Source of the DNA: Muribaculaceae bacterium
GTDB taxonomy: Bacteria; Bacteroidota; Bacteroidia; Bacteroidales; Muribaculaceae
Length of the DNA: 49,528 nucleotides
Assembly: GCA_014867205.1 (NCBI GenBank)
Contig: WGUO01000025.1
Span: 1-49,528 of the forward strand
Direction: 5' to 3'
Shown here in pieces: positions 40,963 to 49,528 of the stretch; within the stretch, counting starts at the first letter, position 1; the number at the start of each line of letters is the position of its first letter. The notes under the pieces are model-generated. The model was not told where the DNA came from. It saw nothing but the letters and a program-made list of their open reading frames with translations, and did not search any database. The position numbers and the translations under genes are program-made.

Positions 40963-42389
40963 AAGCTGTCGCCTTCGGCCACGAAGTTATTGTAGTACAT
41001 GTTGTAGTCCGGGTCGCTGATGTGCCCCATCATGAATGTGTATTTTCGCTCGCGCTCGCCACGGTGGGTCAGTATCTCGTTGTGAACGGTGAAGGCGAGT
41101 GTGTAGATCGGCTGGAAGGCCCCGGCGGCCACTACGATTATCAACGCCACACGGGCGGGGATGCGCATCAGGCGCATCTCCGCCCCTTTCCTGCATATCA
41201 GTATGTTTGTCAGTATCACGAGTGGCACGGATATGCGCCAGCCTAAGTCGGGCGTCGTGCCGATGCCGATTGCGGGTCCGAGGATTGCCGCGGCGGCGTA
41301 GGCTGCGAAGAGGGGCGTCAGGAATCCCCGGCTCCGGCGCAGGTCGCGCCATATGAAGGGCAGGAAGGCCCCGAAACAGAGCAGGTAGTATAGGAGGCTG
41401 CATCCCAGAAGCATCCATGTCGAGCCTCTGTAGGTCATCATGCGCACCATTCCCCCGGCGTTGTTGGCCAGCAGGAATGCGGAGATGGCTCCCCCGTAGA
41501 GAAGTCCGGTCAGTGTCGGAAGGGGGGAGGGGAGTGTGCGCCGTCTCGCGAGGCGCATTATGACGATCACGGCTGTGCCGGCTCCGAGGGCCAGGGCCGG
41601 GATGGGGGCGAAGATGGGAGCGATGCCGGTCAGCACTATCAGCCGTCCGGTGTGCTCGCGCTCGTGCAGCATCAGCGTGATGATCACCCACATCGGTATC
41701 GCCTGGTTGTAGATGAAGTTGTAGAACACGGCGTTGGCCGAGGCACCGAATGTCCGGTTGGTGGTGCTGAGCCACATCAGTTGTGGCGCCCAGGGGTCGT
41801 CGGCCATGCTGAATGTCTCGTCGCTGAAGAAGTAGCTTGTCAGCCAGTCCCAGCCGTTGAAGAAGATAAACAGGAGCACGATGGTAACGCTGGCCTTTCC
41901 GCCGGTCATGCTGAAGAGCATGTTGAGGGCGATCCATGTTCCCCATGTGGCGTAGAGGACCTGAACTAAGTCGCCGGCGAGTATCGTGCCGGTGGACTTA
42001 GCCACCGTGGCGGCGGGGAGCCAGAACCCGAAGTAGTAGCAGAGCATCCGTGGTGTGCCGTCGGGTCCGTCGGGGTATGTGACGGGCCAGTCATTGCGGG
42101 CAAGGTCGAAGAATATGGCGTTGCGCCATGCGTGGTCGTTGGGCATCTGCGCCACGAGACCCCCTATTCCGCACACCAGGACGTAGACCGCGGTCAGCGC
42201 GAGCAGCCACCACCATTGCCTGTCGCGTGTGACGTCGGCGTAGCCCTCCGCACGGCTCCCGCCGCGCAGGGCGCGTACGGCGCACCAGCCTGTCAGCGCC
42301 AACAGCGGCACCGACACGACCGGCGTCAGCCAGCATGCCGCGAACAGCCCCGCCGGCAGCATCAGCCACACATACGCTTGAAGTTTCAA
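40833..42389 (-). CDS. Polytopic membrane protein (GT-C-like), paralog 1, altered ends
   Basis: The 518-residue reading has about 12 transmembrane helices. The first extracytoplasmic loop carries DHAWRNA...WPVTYPDGPDGTPRMLCYY, shared with the next gene. Acidic residues in that loop suggest a GT-C-type membrane glycosyltransferase, but I do not recognise the exact family. The only in-frame start is a TTG (42387-42389) placed inside a 7-bp repeat array, two codons after a stop. Compared with paralog 2, about 15 N-terminal residues are missing. After the shared tail YYNNFVAEGDSFYRRHLMR the stop is lost, and the frame runs 31 more residues antisense to the 40516 gene. It may be a decaying or rearranged copy. 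Confidence 0.65.
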   Translation of the reverse strand: MKLQAYVWLMLPAGLFAACWLTPVVSVPLLALTGWCAVRALRGGSRAEGYADVTRDRQWWWLLALTAVYVLVCGIGGLVAQMPNDHAWRNAIFFDLARNDWPVTYPDGPDGTPRMLCYYFGFWLPAATVAKSTGTILAGDLVQVLYATWGTWIALNMLFSMTGGKASVTIVLLFIFFNGWDWLTSYFFSDETFSMADDPWAPQLMWLSTTNRTFGASANAVFYNFIYNQAIPMWVIITLMLHEREHTGRLIVLTGIAPIFAPIPALALGAGTAVIVIMRLARRRTLPSPLPTLTGLLYGGAISAFLLANNAGGMVRMMTYRGSTWMLLGCSLLYYLLCFGAFLPFIWRDLRRSRGFLTPLFAAYAAAAILGPAIGIGTTPDLGWRISVPLVILTNILICRKGAEMRLMRIPARVALIIVVAAGAFQPIYTLAFTVHNEILTHRGERERKYTFMMGHISDPDYNMYYNNFVAEGDSFYRRHLMRSRSNRSAKRKRVSHLSPCTRRESHDSRAGAGAASD

Positions 42390-42430
42390 AGATTAAAGAT
42401 TAAAGATTAAAGATTAAAGATTAAAGATTA
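42388..42430. repeat. Six tandem copies of a 7-bp repeat
   Basis: AAAGATT is repeated six times without interruption (42388-42429). It overlaps the TTG start codon and upstream region of the minus-strand membrane protein gene. Copy-number slippage would change the spacing between any promoter and this start. Further simple repeats follow: ATCCC-rich segments (42431-42470) and ATTCATC-type repeats (about 42480-42510). Confidence 0.9.
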
Positions 42431-42478
42431 ATCCCGTTAAATCCCCCTCAATCCCGCAAAATCCCCTCCTCACTCCAC

Positions 42479-43968
<1,490 letters not shown>

Positions 43969-43976
43969 TTTTTTAT

Positions 43977-43984
43977 TAACTTTG
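43977..43984 (+). promoter_or_regulatory. Promoter -7 box for the 44027-46668 gene pair
   Basis: TAACTTTG is an exact TAnnTTTG match, 42 nt before the start codon. A TTTG is present upstream but only 11 nt away, so the -33 part is weak. Confidence 0.4.
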
Positions 43985-44026
43985 TGAGATAATCCTTTAA
44001 TTGCTGCTACTTATAACGCTTGCGTC

Positions 44027-45931
44027 ATGAAACTTATTGTCACTGACAGATACCGCCTTGCGGTGCTCCTCCTCCTTGGGCTGCTGCTGCAGTTGCCCGC
44101 GCTGTTTTATGGTGTAGATGTGTGCGACACCGGGTATTACATGACGTTCTATGACCATATCTTCAGCGCCCCTGAGCTGGTGAGCCAAAATTTCATGTAT
44201 TATCTGAGTGGACTTGTGGGTGGAGCGGTGTCTGCGGCCACGGGAGGCTCGCTGCTCGCGCTCCGCCTGGCGGGTATCGCGGTCAATCTCGGCTCTGTGG
44301 CCTGTGTCTGGTATATGGGGCTTGAGGCGGGCGTGCCGCGGCGCATCATCGCGCTCTCGGTGGTGTGCATACTGATCGGCATGCAGATATATCCGCAGGC
44401 GTTGCACAATGACCCCCTCACCATCCTCCTTCTGCTCGTATCGGTCAGGCTGCTCCAGATGTCGCGTGATGACTTCAGCTTCAGTCGCTCGTTCTGGCTT
44501 ATCATGTTGTCGGGGTTGGTGTGCGGCATCAATGCCTTCACTCGCCTCCCGAATCTTCTGGATGTCCTGTTCGTGCTCGTCATCGTGTTCTGTTTCAGGC
44601 GGCAGTGGCGTGCGCTTGGTTCGTTTACATGGCTCTTCGGCTGGTCGTCGGGTATATTGGCTGTCGTGGTGGGGGCCTTTATGGCAGGGCATCTCGACGA
44701 TATCCTGACTGCGGTCGAGGTGCTGGTGTCGGGTGCCCGTTCAGATCTCAGCGACACTACCCATAATCTGAACACCCTCTTTACGGTGCACATGGAGGTG
44801 TGGCTGAAGGCTGTTCAGCTTGCGGTCCATATTGTGGCGTATGGAGTGGTGGCGGTGGTTCTGTGGCCTCGGTTCGTGCCGTGGCGCCGGGAGAAGTGTC
44901 CGGCGGCTGTCGGGCGCGGGGGGGGGATTGCCCGCTGGTCGGCGTGGCTGGTGCGCGTTGTCCCGGCTCTCTACCTGTTCTGGCGCGCGGGCTGTATTAT
45001 ATATAGGTATGATTTCCTGATGGCCATTGAGGCGTTGTCGATCGCCGGCTGTCTGGTTACTCTTGTTTTTGACCGCTGCCACGCCGGGTTCCCGCTCGGC
45101 CTGCTGTCGGTCGTTTCGCTTTTGATGACCCTGATAGTGCCGTTAGGTTCTGACCACGGCATGGGCAACCTGGGTCCCGTGCTGTTCATGCTGGCGTTGC
45201 CGGTGGGGATCCGGGGCCTGGTCCGCATGCTGCCGGCCGGCTTCGTGCGCGGCGGGGTGGAGGCGGCCGTGGCGGTGATCCTGCTCTGGTCGTCGGTCTC
45301 TTATTTCGTCGCCAACGGCTTTTATTTCGATGATGTCCGTGTCTCCGAGCCTTATGCCGAGGTCAGCTCGCCGAGCCTCAGGTTTATCCGCACCACTCCC
45401 GGGCGGGCTGCCCGTCTCGACTCGCTGGTGACGCGGCTCAAGGCCCATGTCTCGCCCGGCACGAGGCTTCTGATTGTCGGCAACGCGCCGATGCTTTACC
45501 ACCTGACGGGGGCCGAGCCGGTCATGGGCTGCTCGTGGCCGGAGCTTATGCCGTCGCATGAGTGGAACAAGCGCCTCTTGCGGGCTCCCATATATGATGC
45601 CATCTCCAGTCCATACGGTGATGATGATGGGGGGAACCTGCCTCTCATCCTTATGCTCAGGTTCAATCCGTTGGGCCGCACGTGGGGAGCCGCGTCCGAT
45701 GCCTTCATCCATCCCGGTCCCGCCGACAGTGGGGCTTTCCACAATGCCGACAAGTATGACGAGGTTTATTTGTTTATGAGGTGCAAAGATTACGAGCTTC
45801 TGACCGAAACAGCCGATTTTGTGTTATATAGACCGAAGCCGCGTGTCAAAAAGAGTGACACTGACCGCTATCCAATCGATGACTGGTGGGATGACAGCGA
45901 GTTTGAGCGGCGTATGTACGATTATCGTTAA
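44027..45931 (+). CDS. GT-C-like polytopic membrane protein
   Basis: The 634-residue protein has about 12 hydrophobic helices and a soluble C-terminal domain (about residues 440-634). The first loop after helix 1 contains DVCDTGYYMTFYDHIF, with acidic residues where GT-C glycosyltransferases of the ArnT/PMT type keep their catalytic Asp. The C-terminal part (LIVGNAPMLYHLTGAEPVMGCSWP) is typical of Bacteroidetes membrane glycosyltransferase-like proteins. Sugar donor and acceptor are unknown. A GH25 muramidase starts 17 nt downstream, which points to envelope polymers. Confidence 0.72.
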   Translation: MKLIVTDRYRLAVLLLLGLLLQLPALFYGVDVCDTGYYMTFYDHIFSAPELVSQNFMYYLSGLVGGAVSAATGGSLLALRLAGIAVNLGSVACVWYMGLEAGVPRRIIALSVVCILIGMQIYPQALHNDPLTILLLLVSVRLLQMSRDDFSFSRSFWLIMLSGLVCGINAFTRLPNLLDVLFVLVIVFCFRRQWRALGSFTWLFGWSSGILAVVVGAFMAGHLDDILTAVEVLVSGARSDLSDTTHNLNTLFTVHMEVWLKAVQLAVHIVAYGVVAVVLWPRFVPWRREKCPAAVGRGGGIARWSAWLVRVVPALYLFWRAGCIIYRYDFLMAIEALSIAGCLVTLVFDRCHAGFPLGLLSVVSLLMTLIVPLGSDHGMGNLGPVLFMLALPVGIRGLVRMLPAGFVRGGVEAAVAVILLWSSVSYFVANGFYFDDVRVSEPYAEVSSPSLRFIRTTPGRAARLDSLVTRLKAHVSPGTRLLIVGNAPMLYHLTGAEPVMGCSWPELMPSHEWNKRLLRAPIYDAISSPYGDDDGGNLPLILMLRFNPLGRTWGAASDAFIHPGPADSGAFHNADKYDEVYLFMRCKDYELLTETADFVLYRPKPRVKKSDTDRYPIDDWWDDSEFERRMYDYR

Positions 45932-45948
45932 TAAGTAGAGTGAGGGTC

Positions 45949-46668
45949 ATGAGGTTTCCACCGCGTAAGGATCTGATAGTGGCGTGCTGGTTTCTGCTTG
46001 TCAGCCTGTTGCTGGCGGGGGCCGCATGGTGGGCATGGCGTCAGTACATTTCCACGCCTCCCTATGTCGACCCGGAGCGGTTCCCGGTGCGGGGCTTCGA
46101 CCTCTCTGCCCATAACGGCTACGCCAACCTCAACGCCGCGGCTGCCGCCGGCTATCAGTTTGTGATCCTCAAGGCCTCGGAGGGGTCGTCGTTCCGCGAC
46201 CCGAATTTTGTCCTCAATTACCAGAAGGCGCGCCATGCCGGGCTAAAGGTGGGCGCCTATCATTACTTCCGCTTCGACCGCGACGGGGTGGAGCAGGGGG
46301 TGAACTTCCTGCGCTCGGTCGGGCTGCGCGAGCTCGACCTCGGCCTGGCCATCGATGTCGAGGACAATGGCAACGCCCGCGGCGTACCGGTCGACACGGT
46401 CCGCGCCCGGCTGCAGCTCATGATAGAATATCTCAACATGCGGGGCCACCCTGTGATGCTCTACTCCAACCGCGACGGCTACGGCAAATACCTGATGACG
46501 CCCGAGTTCCGCGGCCTGCCGCTCTGGATATGCTCGTTCAGCGAGGACAACGCCCGCCAGACCGACTGGACCTTCTGGCAGTACGATCATCGCGGCCGCG
46601 TGCCCGGCATCCGCGGCGACGTCGACCTGAACGTCTACCGCGGCGAGCAGCTGAACACTGAAGATTAA
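45949..46668 (+). CDS. Membrane-anchored GH25 family muramidase (lysozyme-like)
   Basis: The 239-residue protein has an N-terminal transmembrane anchor (about residues 9-30) and a single glycoside hydrolase family 25 domain. Family motifs are GFDLSAHNGYANLN (Asp51), VILKASEGSSFRDP, GAYHYFRF and AIDVEDNGN (Asp136 and Glu138), with WTFWQYDHRG near the end. GH25 enzymes cleave the MurNAc-GlcNAc bond of peptidoglycan. I chose the ATG at 45949; a GTG three codons earlier (45940) is possible. The gene is 17 nt after the membrane glycosyltransferase-like gene. Surface or periplasmic cell-wall remodelling is the likely use. Confidence 0.92.
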   Translation: MRFPPRKDLIVACWFLLVSLLLAGAAWWAWRQYISTPPYVDPERFPVRGFDLSAHNGYANLNAAAAAGYQFVILKASEGSSFRDPNFVLNYQKARHAGLKVGAYHYFRFDRDGVEQGVNFLRSVGLRELDLGLAIDVEDNGNARGVPVDTVRARLQLMIEYLNMRGHPVMLYSNRDGYGKYLMTPEFRGLPLWICSFSEDNARQTDWTFWQYDHRGRVPGIRGDVDLNVYRGEQLNTED

Positions 46669-46688
46669 TCCGCGGACTGCACGGAAAT

Positions 46689-46949
46689 CTCACGCAGAGG
46701 AGCAGAGGAGCAGAGGCAGAGCCGGCGCGGGCATCGACTCGGGGGGCTACGCAACGGCATGCGCGGAGGCCGCGGAGAGGTAGAGTAAGTATTAAGGCAG
46801 AGTGATGAGTTATGAAGTATACTTTGGTTTATCTGGTTCGAGGCCTGCTTCCCCCTCCGCGCCTCTCTGCGGCCTCGCGGATGCCAGTGCGTAGCATCAC
46901 CAGCCGCCGGAAGAGTCGCGGCCTCTGCTCCTCTGCTTCTCTGCGTGAG
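46689..46949. repeat. 261-nt nested inverted-repeat element
   Basis: Three pairs of arms nest in order. Outer: 46689-46716 with 46922-46949 (28 nt, one mismatch). Middle: 46747-46760 with 46881-46894 (CTACGCAACGGCAT against the complement of ATGCCAGTGCGTAG). Inner: about 46761-46780 with 46856-46880. The apical part is about 75 nt and AT-rich. The outer arm carries the CGCAGAGG-AGCAGAGG type of repeat seen in gene-free DNA of many bacteria (from memory). No protein-coding frame is convincing here. Confidence 0.85.
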
Positions 46950-46992
46950 GATTTTCGAGGCCTGGTTTATCTGGTTTACTTCCCCCTCCGCC
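46825..46992. repeat. Direct-repeat pair inside and beside the inverted element
   Basis: TGGTTTATCTGGTT ... TTCCCCCTCCGC occurs at 46825-46860 and again at about 46963-46992, with a different short insert in each copy (10 nt and 3 nt). The second copy lies just outside the outer inverted arm, so the element shows both inverted and direct duplication. CGAGGCCT precedes the TGGTTTATC of the second copy and follows it in the first. Confidence 0.75.
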
Positions 46993-47067
46993 CGCCTAAC
47001 ACCTAACACCTCTCCACCTAAAACATGTTTTACAACATATTTGTGTGGCAGTAATACTATTTTTTGC

Positions 47068-47075
47068 TAAATTTG
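47068..47075 (+). promoter_or_regulatory. Possible -7 box for the amylase gene
   Basis: TAAATTTG matches TAnnTTTG. A TTTG lies 24 nt upstream (47040-47043), slightly beyond the normal spacing. If used, transcription would start near 47082 and the 5' leader would be about 400 nt long and contain the 70-bp repeat array. A 12-bp palindrome, AAAACATGTTTT (47020-47031), lies just upstream. Confidence 0.4.
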
Positions 47076-47115
47076 TGCCAGTTTTTGCACCCGGCGCGAG
47101 CAGTAGCCCCTTGTG

Positions 47116-47330
47116 GGTGGCCTTACAGGGCGCCGCTCGCCGTGGCTTTCGGCTCCTCCTTCGTGCGGAGCCAGGCGTTGGGTGCGGTGGCCTTCCAGGG
47201 CACTGCTCGCCGTGGCTTTCGGCTCCTCCTTCGTACGGAGCCGGGCGTTGGGTGCGGTGGCCTTCCAGGGCGCTGCTCGCCGTGGCTTTCGGCTCCTCCT
47301 TCGTGCGGAGCCGGGCGTTGGGTGCGGTGG
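47116..47330. repeat. 70-bp tandem repeat, three copies plus a start of a fourth
   Basis: Units start at GGTGG (47116, 47186 and 47256; a fourth begins at 47326) with exact 70-bp period and only a few differences between copies. Each unit contains GGCTCC...GGAGCC (6-7 bp stem, 10-nt loop), so the array encodes a row of hairpins. Because 70 is not divisible by 3, the same repeat is read in all three frames, and the many overlapping open frames here are by-products. The DNA from 47331 to about 47430 is GC-rich with further short inverted repeats. Confidence 0.9.
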
Positions 47331-47479
47331 CCTTCTGGCCGCCGTTGCGCTGCCGCCCGGCGTCGATTGCCGGCCCGCGCCTTCCGGGCGCCCCCGCCGC
47401 CCCTCGCCGGCCCTCGGCCGGCCCCTGCTGATAGAACTTTAAACTAACTATAACCAACATCAATTTCTAACTATTTCCC

Positions 47480-49528
47480 ATGAAGAAATCAACAAGATTC
47501 GTGGTGGCTGCCGCCCTCGGCGCCGCCGCGGTCTCTGCTCAGGCAGCGACCTTCGTCGGTGAGCGCTCGGACTTCCGCGATGAGACTATCTACTTCGCGA
47601 TGACCACCCGCTTCTACGACGGCGATTCGAAAAACAATGTCCTCTGCTGGGACGGCGTAGAGAAACAGAAGATGAACAATGACCCCTGCTGGCGTGGCGA
47701 CTTCAAGGGCCTCATCGAGAAACTCGACTACATCAAGGCCCTCGGCTTTACAGCCATCTGGATCACCCCGGTTGTCCAGAACGCCTCCGGTTTCGACTAC
47801 CACGGCTACCACGCCATGGACTTCTCGCGCGTTGACCTCCGCTACGAGAGCCGCAAGGAATGGGGCTCGGCCGACGATGTCGACTTCCAGGACCTCATCG
47901 ACGCAGCCCACGCCAAGGGCATCAAGATTATCCTTGACGTCGTGCTGCAGCACACCGGCAACTTCGGCGAGAACCGCCTCTGCCACCTCTTCGACCGTGA
48001 CCAGGACATCCGCTCGCAGGCCAACATCACCCGCTGCCTCATCCCCGACGAGGAGAAACTCGGCGGCATGGCTTACTGGGACCTCCCCAACGAAGGAGCG
48101 AAGACCCAGTATTCCGAGCGCTTCAAATACCTCAAGAACACTGACGGCCAGAACCATGACTCCAACAACTACTGGCACCACCTCGGCACCGGCTGGAACT
48201 GGGATGAGCCCAACCGCTGGTGGGGACAGATAGCCGGCGACTGCGTCGACCTCAACACCGAGAACCCGGCCGTCGATGAGTATATCGTCGAGTGCTACGG
48301 CAAGTTCATGGAGATGGGCGTCGACGGCTTCCGTATCGACACCACGGGCCACATCGCTCCGCTGACCTTCAACGCTTACTTCATCCCCAAGTTCATCGAA
48401 CTCGGCGAGAAGTATAAGGACAAGCGCCTCGGTGGCGCACCATTCTATATGTTCGGCGAGTGCTGCTCGCGTTTCGGCAGTGTCATCTACCGCGACCAGC
48501 ATGTCCTCTCCAGCCACTACTACACATGGAAGTCCGACCCCGCGCTCGTCAGCGAGTGGAAGCAGTATGACGCCGAGTGGTGGTCGCAGCAGTTCGTCAA
48601 GGAGGGCGCGGCTCCCCTCGGCAACATGCTCACCTGTGAGAAGGACCCCGGCACCGTACACAACTCCGACAACGTCTTCATGAAGAACGGCGCATGGCAT
48701 GAGCCCGACTACTCGGATGCCTCCGGCTTCAACGTCATCGACTTCCCGATGCACTATAACTTCACAAGCGCCGGCTCGGCTGTCCGCATCGCCGAAGAGG
48801 GTGACAAGTATTACAATGACGCCTCATGGAATGTCGTCTATGTCGACTCGCACGACTACGGTCCGCAGCCCAGCGACTCGCAGCGCTTCAACGGCGGCAC
48901 CGAGCAGTGGGCCGAGAACCTCTCGCTGATGTTCTCGTTCCGCGGCATCCCCTGTATCTATTACGGCTCTGAGGTAGAGTTCCAGAAGGGCAAGACCATC
49001 GACAAGGGTCCCGAGCTGGCGCTCGCCGAGTCAGGCCGCGCATACTTCGGCGAGTACCTCAAGGGTGAGGTGTCGGCTTCCGACTTCGGCGTCTACACCG
49101 CGTCGGGCAATGTGGCACAGACCCTTAACGCCGACCTCGCGCAGCATATCCGCCGCCTCAACCAGATCCGCGCCGCAGTGCCCGCGCTCCGCAAGGGCCA
49201 GTACACTTTCGAGGGCTGCAATGCCAACGGCGGCTGGGCGTTCAAGCGCGCATGGAAGGACAGCTACGCTCTCGTCGCCATCAACGGCGGAGCGTCATTC
49301 ACCGGCGTGCCCGCCGGCACTTACGTTGACCTCGTGACCGGCCAGAGCTATACTCCCAACGGCGGCTCGATCACCGTATCCGCTCCCGGCGGCAAGGGCC
49401 AGCTCCGCGTCCTTGTCAAGGACTGGACCGGCGGCAAGGTAGGTGAGGACGGCAAGTTCATCTACGGCACCTCGCCCGTGGCTCACGGCGGAAGCGTGAC
49501 CTTTACCGACCCCGGCACCACCGAGTAC
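47480..49528 (+). CDS. Secreted GH13 alpha-amylase family protein, 5' part
   Basis: The frame opens at ATG 47480 and runs off the window end, giving 683 codons so far. A signal peptide (MKKSTRFVVAAALGAAAVSA) is followed by a GH13 catalytic barrel with DRYF-type and histidine motifs (YFAMTTRFYDGD, GFTAIWITPVVQ, FDYHGYHAMDF, KIILDVVLQHTG). The catalytic triad is Asp287 in GVDGFRIDTTGH, Glu327 in FGECC and Asp459 in VDSHDYGP. A beta-sandwich domain C and the start of another domain (VAHGGSVTFTDPGTTEY) follow. Such enzymes cleave alpha-1,4-glucans at the surface or in the periplasm. The 3' end is outside the window, so a sorting domain cannot be checked. No SusC/SusD genes are adjacent upstream. 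Confidence 0.95.
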   Translation, partial: MKKSTRFVVAAALGAAAVSAQAATFVGERSDFRDETIYFAMTTRFYDGDSKNNVLCWDGVEKQKMNNDPCWRGDFKGLIEKLDYIKALGFTAIWITPVVQNASGFDYHGYHAMDFSRVDLRYESRKEWGSADDVDFQDLIDAAHAKGIKIILDVVLQHTGNFGENRLCHLFDRDQDIRSQANITRCLIPDEEKLGGMAYWDLPNEGAKTQYSERFKYLKNTDGQNHDSNNYWHHLGTGWNWDEPNRWWGQIAGDCVDLNTENPAVDEYIVECYGKFMEMGVDGFRIDTTGHIAPLTFNAYFIPKFIELGEKYKDKRLGGAPFYMFGECCSRFGSVIYRDQHVLSSHYYTWKSDPALVSEWKQYDAEWWSQQFVKEGAAPLGNMLTCEKDPGTVHNSDNVFMKNGAWHEPDYSDASGFNVIDFPMHYNFTSAGSAVRIAEEGDKYYNDASWNVVYVDSHDYGPQPSDSQRFNGGTEQWAENLSLMFSFRGIPCIYYGSEVEFQKGKTIDKGPELALAESGRAYFGEYLKGEVSASDFGVYTASGNVAQTLNADLAQHIRRLNQIRAAVPALRKGQYTFEGCNANGGWAFKRAWKDSYALVAINGGASFTGVPAGTYVDLVTGQSYTPNGGSITVSAPGGKGQLRVLVKDWTGGKVGEDGKFIYGTSPVAHGGSVTFTDPGTTEY

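Noticed and set aside
47116..47330. CRISPR array
   Set aside because: The whole 70-bp unit repeats with no unique spacers, and no cas gene is near.
46996..47463. 155-codon minus-strand frame through the 70-bp repeats
   Set aside because: The repeat is open in several frames on both strands because of its composition; the 70-bp period breaks any coding frame.
47489..48754. 421-codon minus-strand frame over the amylase gene
   Set aside because: The GH13 motifs and catalytic triad are on the plus strand; the antisense product is Val/Glu/Ala-rich.

Overview
The window reads as chromosomal DNA of a GC-rich member of the order Bacteroidales, most likely Muribaculaceae-like (S24-7). This is inference from gene content: a type IX secretion (T9SS) locus with PorU and PorV, the SUF cluster, a Bacteroidetes-type ParC, Rex, a DUF3316 protein and Bacteroidetes-style promoters (TTTG, about 20 nt, TAnnTTTG). 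No rRNA, tRNA, CRISPR array, transposase or integrase was seen.

Region 1 (1-8291, plus strand) is an accessory, partly AT-rich region of secreted proteolysis genes. It holds the 3' end of a C10 (streptopain-like) cysteine protease, a lipoprotein serpin with an inhibitory-type hinge, about 600 bp of decayed coding remnants, two tandem paralogous small membrane proteins, an outer-membrane barrel protein, a gingipain-like C25 protease and a second secreted protein. The last two both end in T9SS-type sorting domains.

Region 2 (8322-21592, mostly minus strand) is core housekeeping: a DUF3316 protein, parC, a GYF_2/TM2 protein, queF, manA, queC, queE, queD, a C4 zinc-ribbon coiled-coil protein, a NIF3 protein, aspS and an LptF/LptG permease. 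The que genes convert carboxytetrahydropterin precursors to preQ1 for queuosine. Region 3 (21802-24871, plus) is pta-ackA-lgt. It ends at a 16-bp perfect hairpin that faces the convergent sufS-sufD-sufC genes (minus); sufB is not adjacent.

Region 4 (28446-38718, minus) is the most notable block. It is a tightly spaced seven-gene run: porU, rex, a fumarylacetoacetate-hydrolase-like pseudoenzyme, a second C25 protein, porV, ispF and cvpA. It places a redox-sensing repressor inside a secretion operon. The T9SS built here would export and sort the C25 protease and the 6774-8291 protein.

Region 5 (38835-49528) holds gltX, a small lipoprotein-like gene, two tandem paralogous polytopic membrane proteins with an almost identical 3' tail, a divergent GT-C-like membrane protein followed by a GH25 muramidase, an 810-bp gene-free stretch, and the 5' part of a secreted GH13 amylase. 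The gene-free stretch carries a 261-nt nested inverted repeat and a 70-bp tandem repeat.

The strongest leads are the Rex/pseudo-FAH/two-C25 T9SS operon, the two repeat structures upstream of the amylase, the odd duplicated membrane-protein pair (7-bp repeats at a TTG start, near-identical tails, a lost stop), the protease-serpin pair, and a clamp-binding-like motif at the ParC C-terminus. All calls come from reading the sequence; no database search was run.
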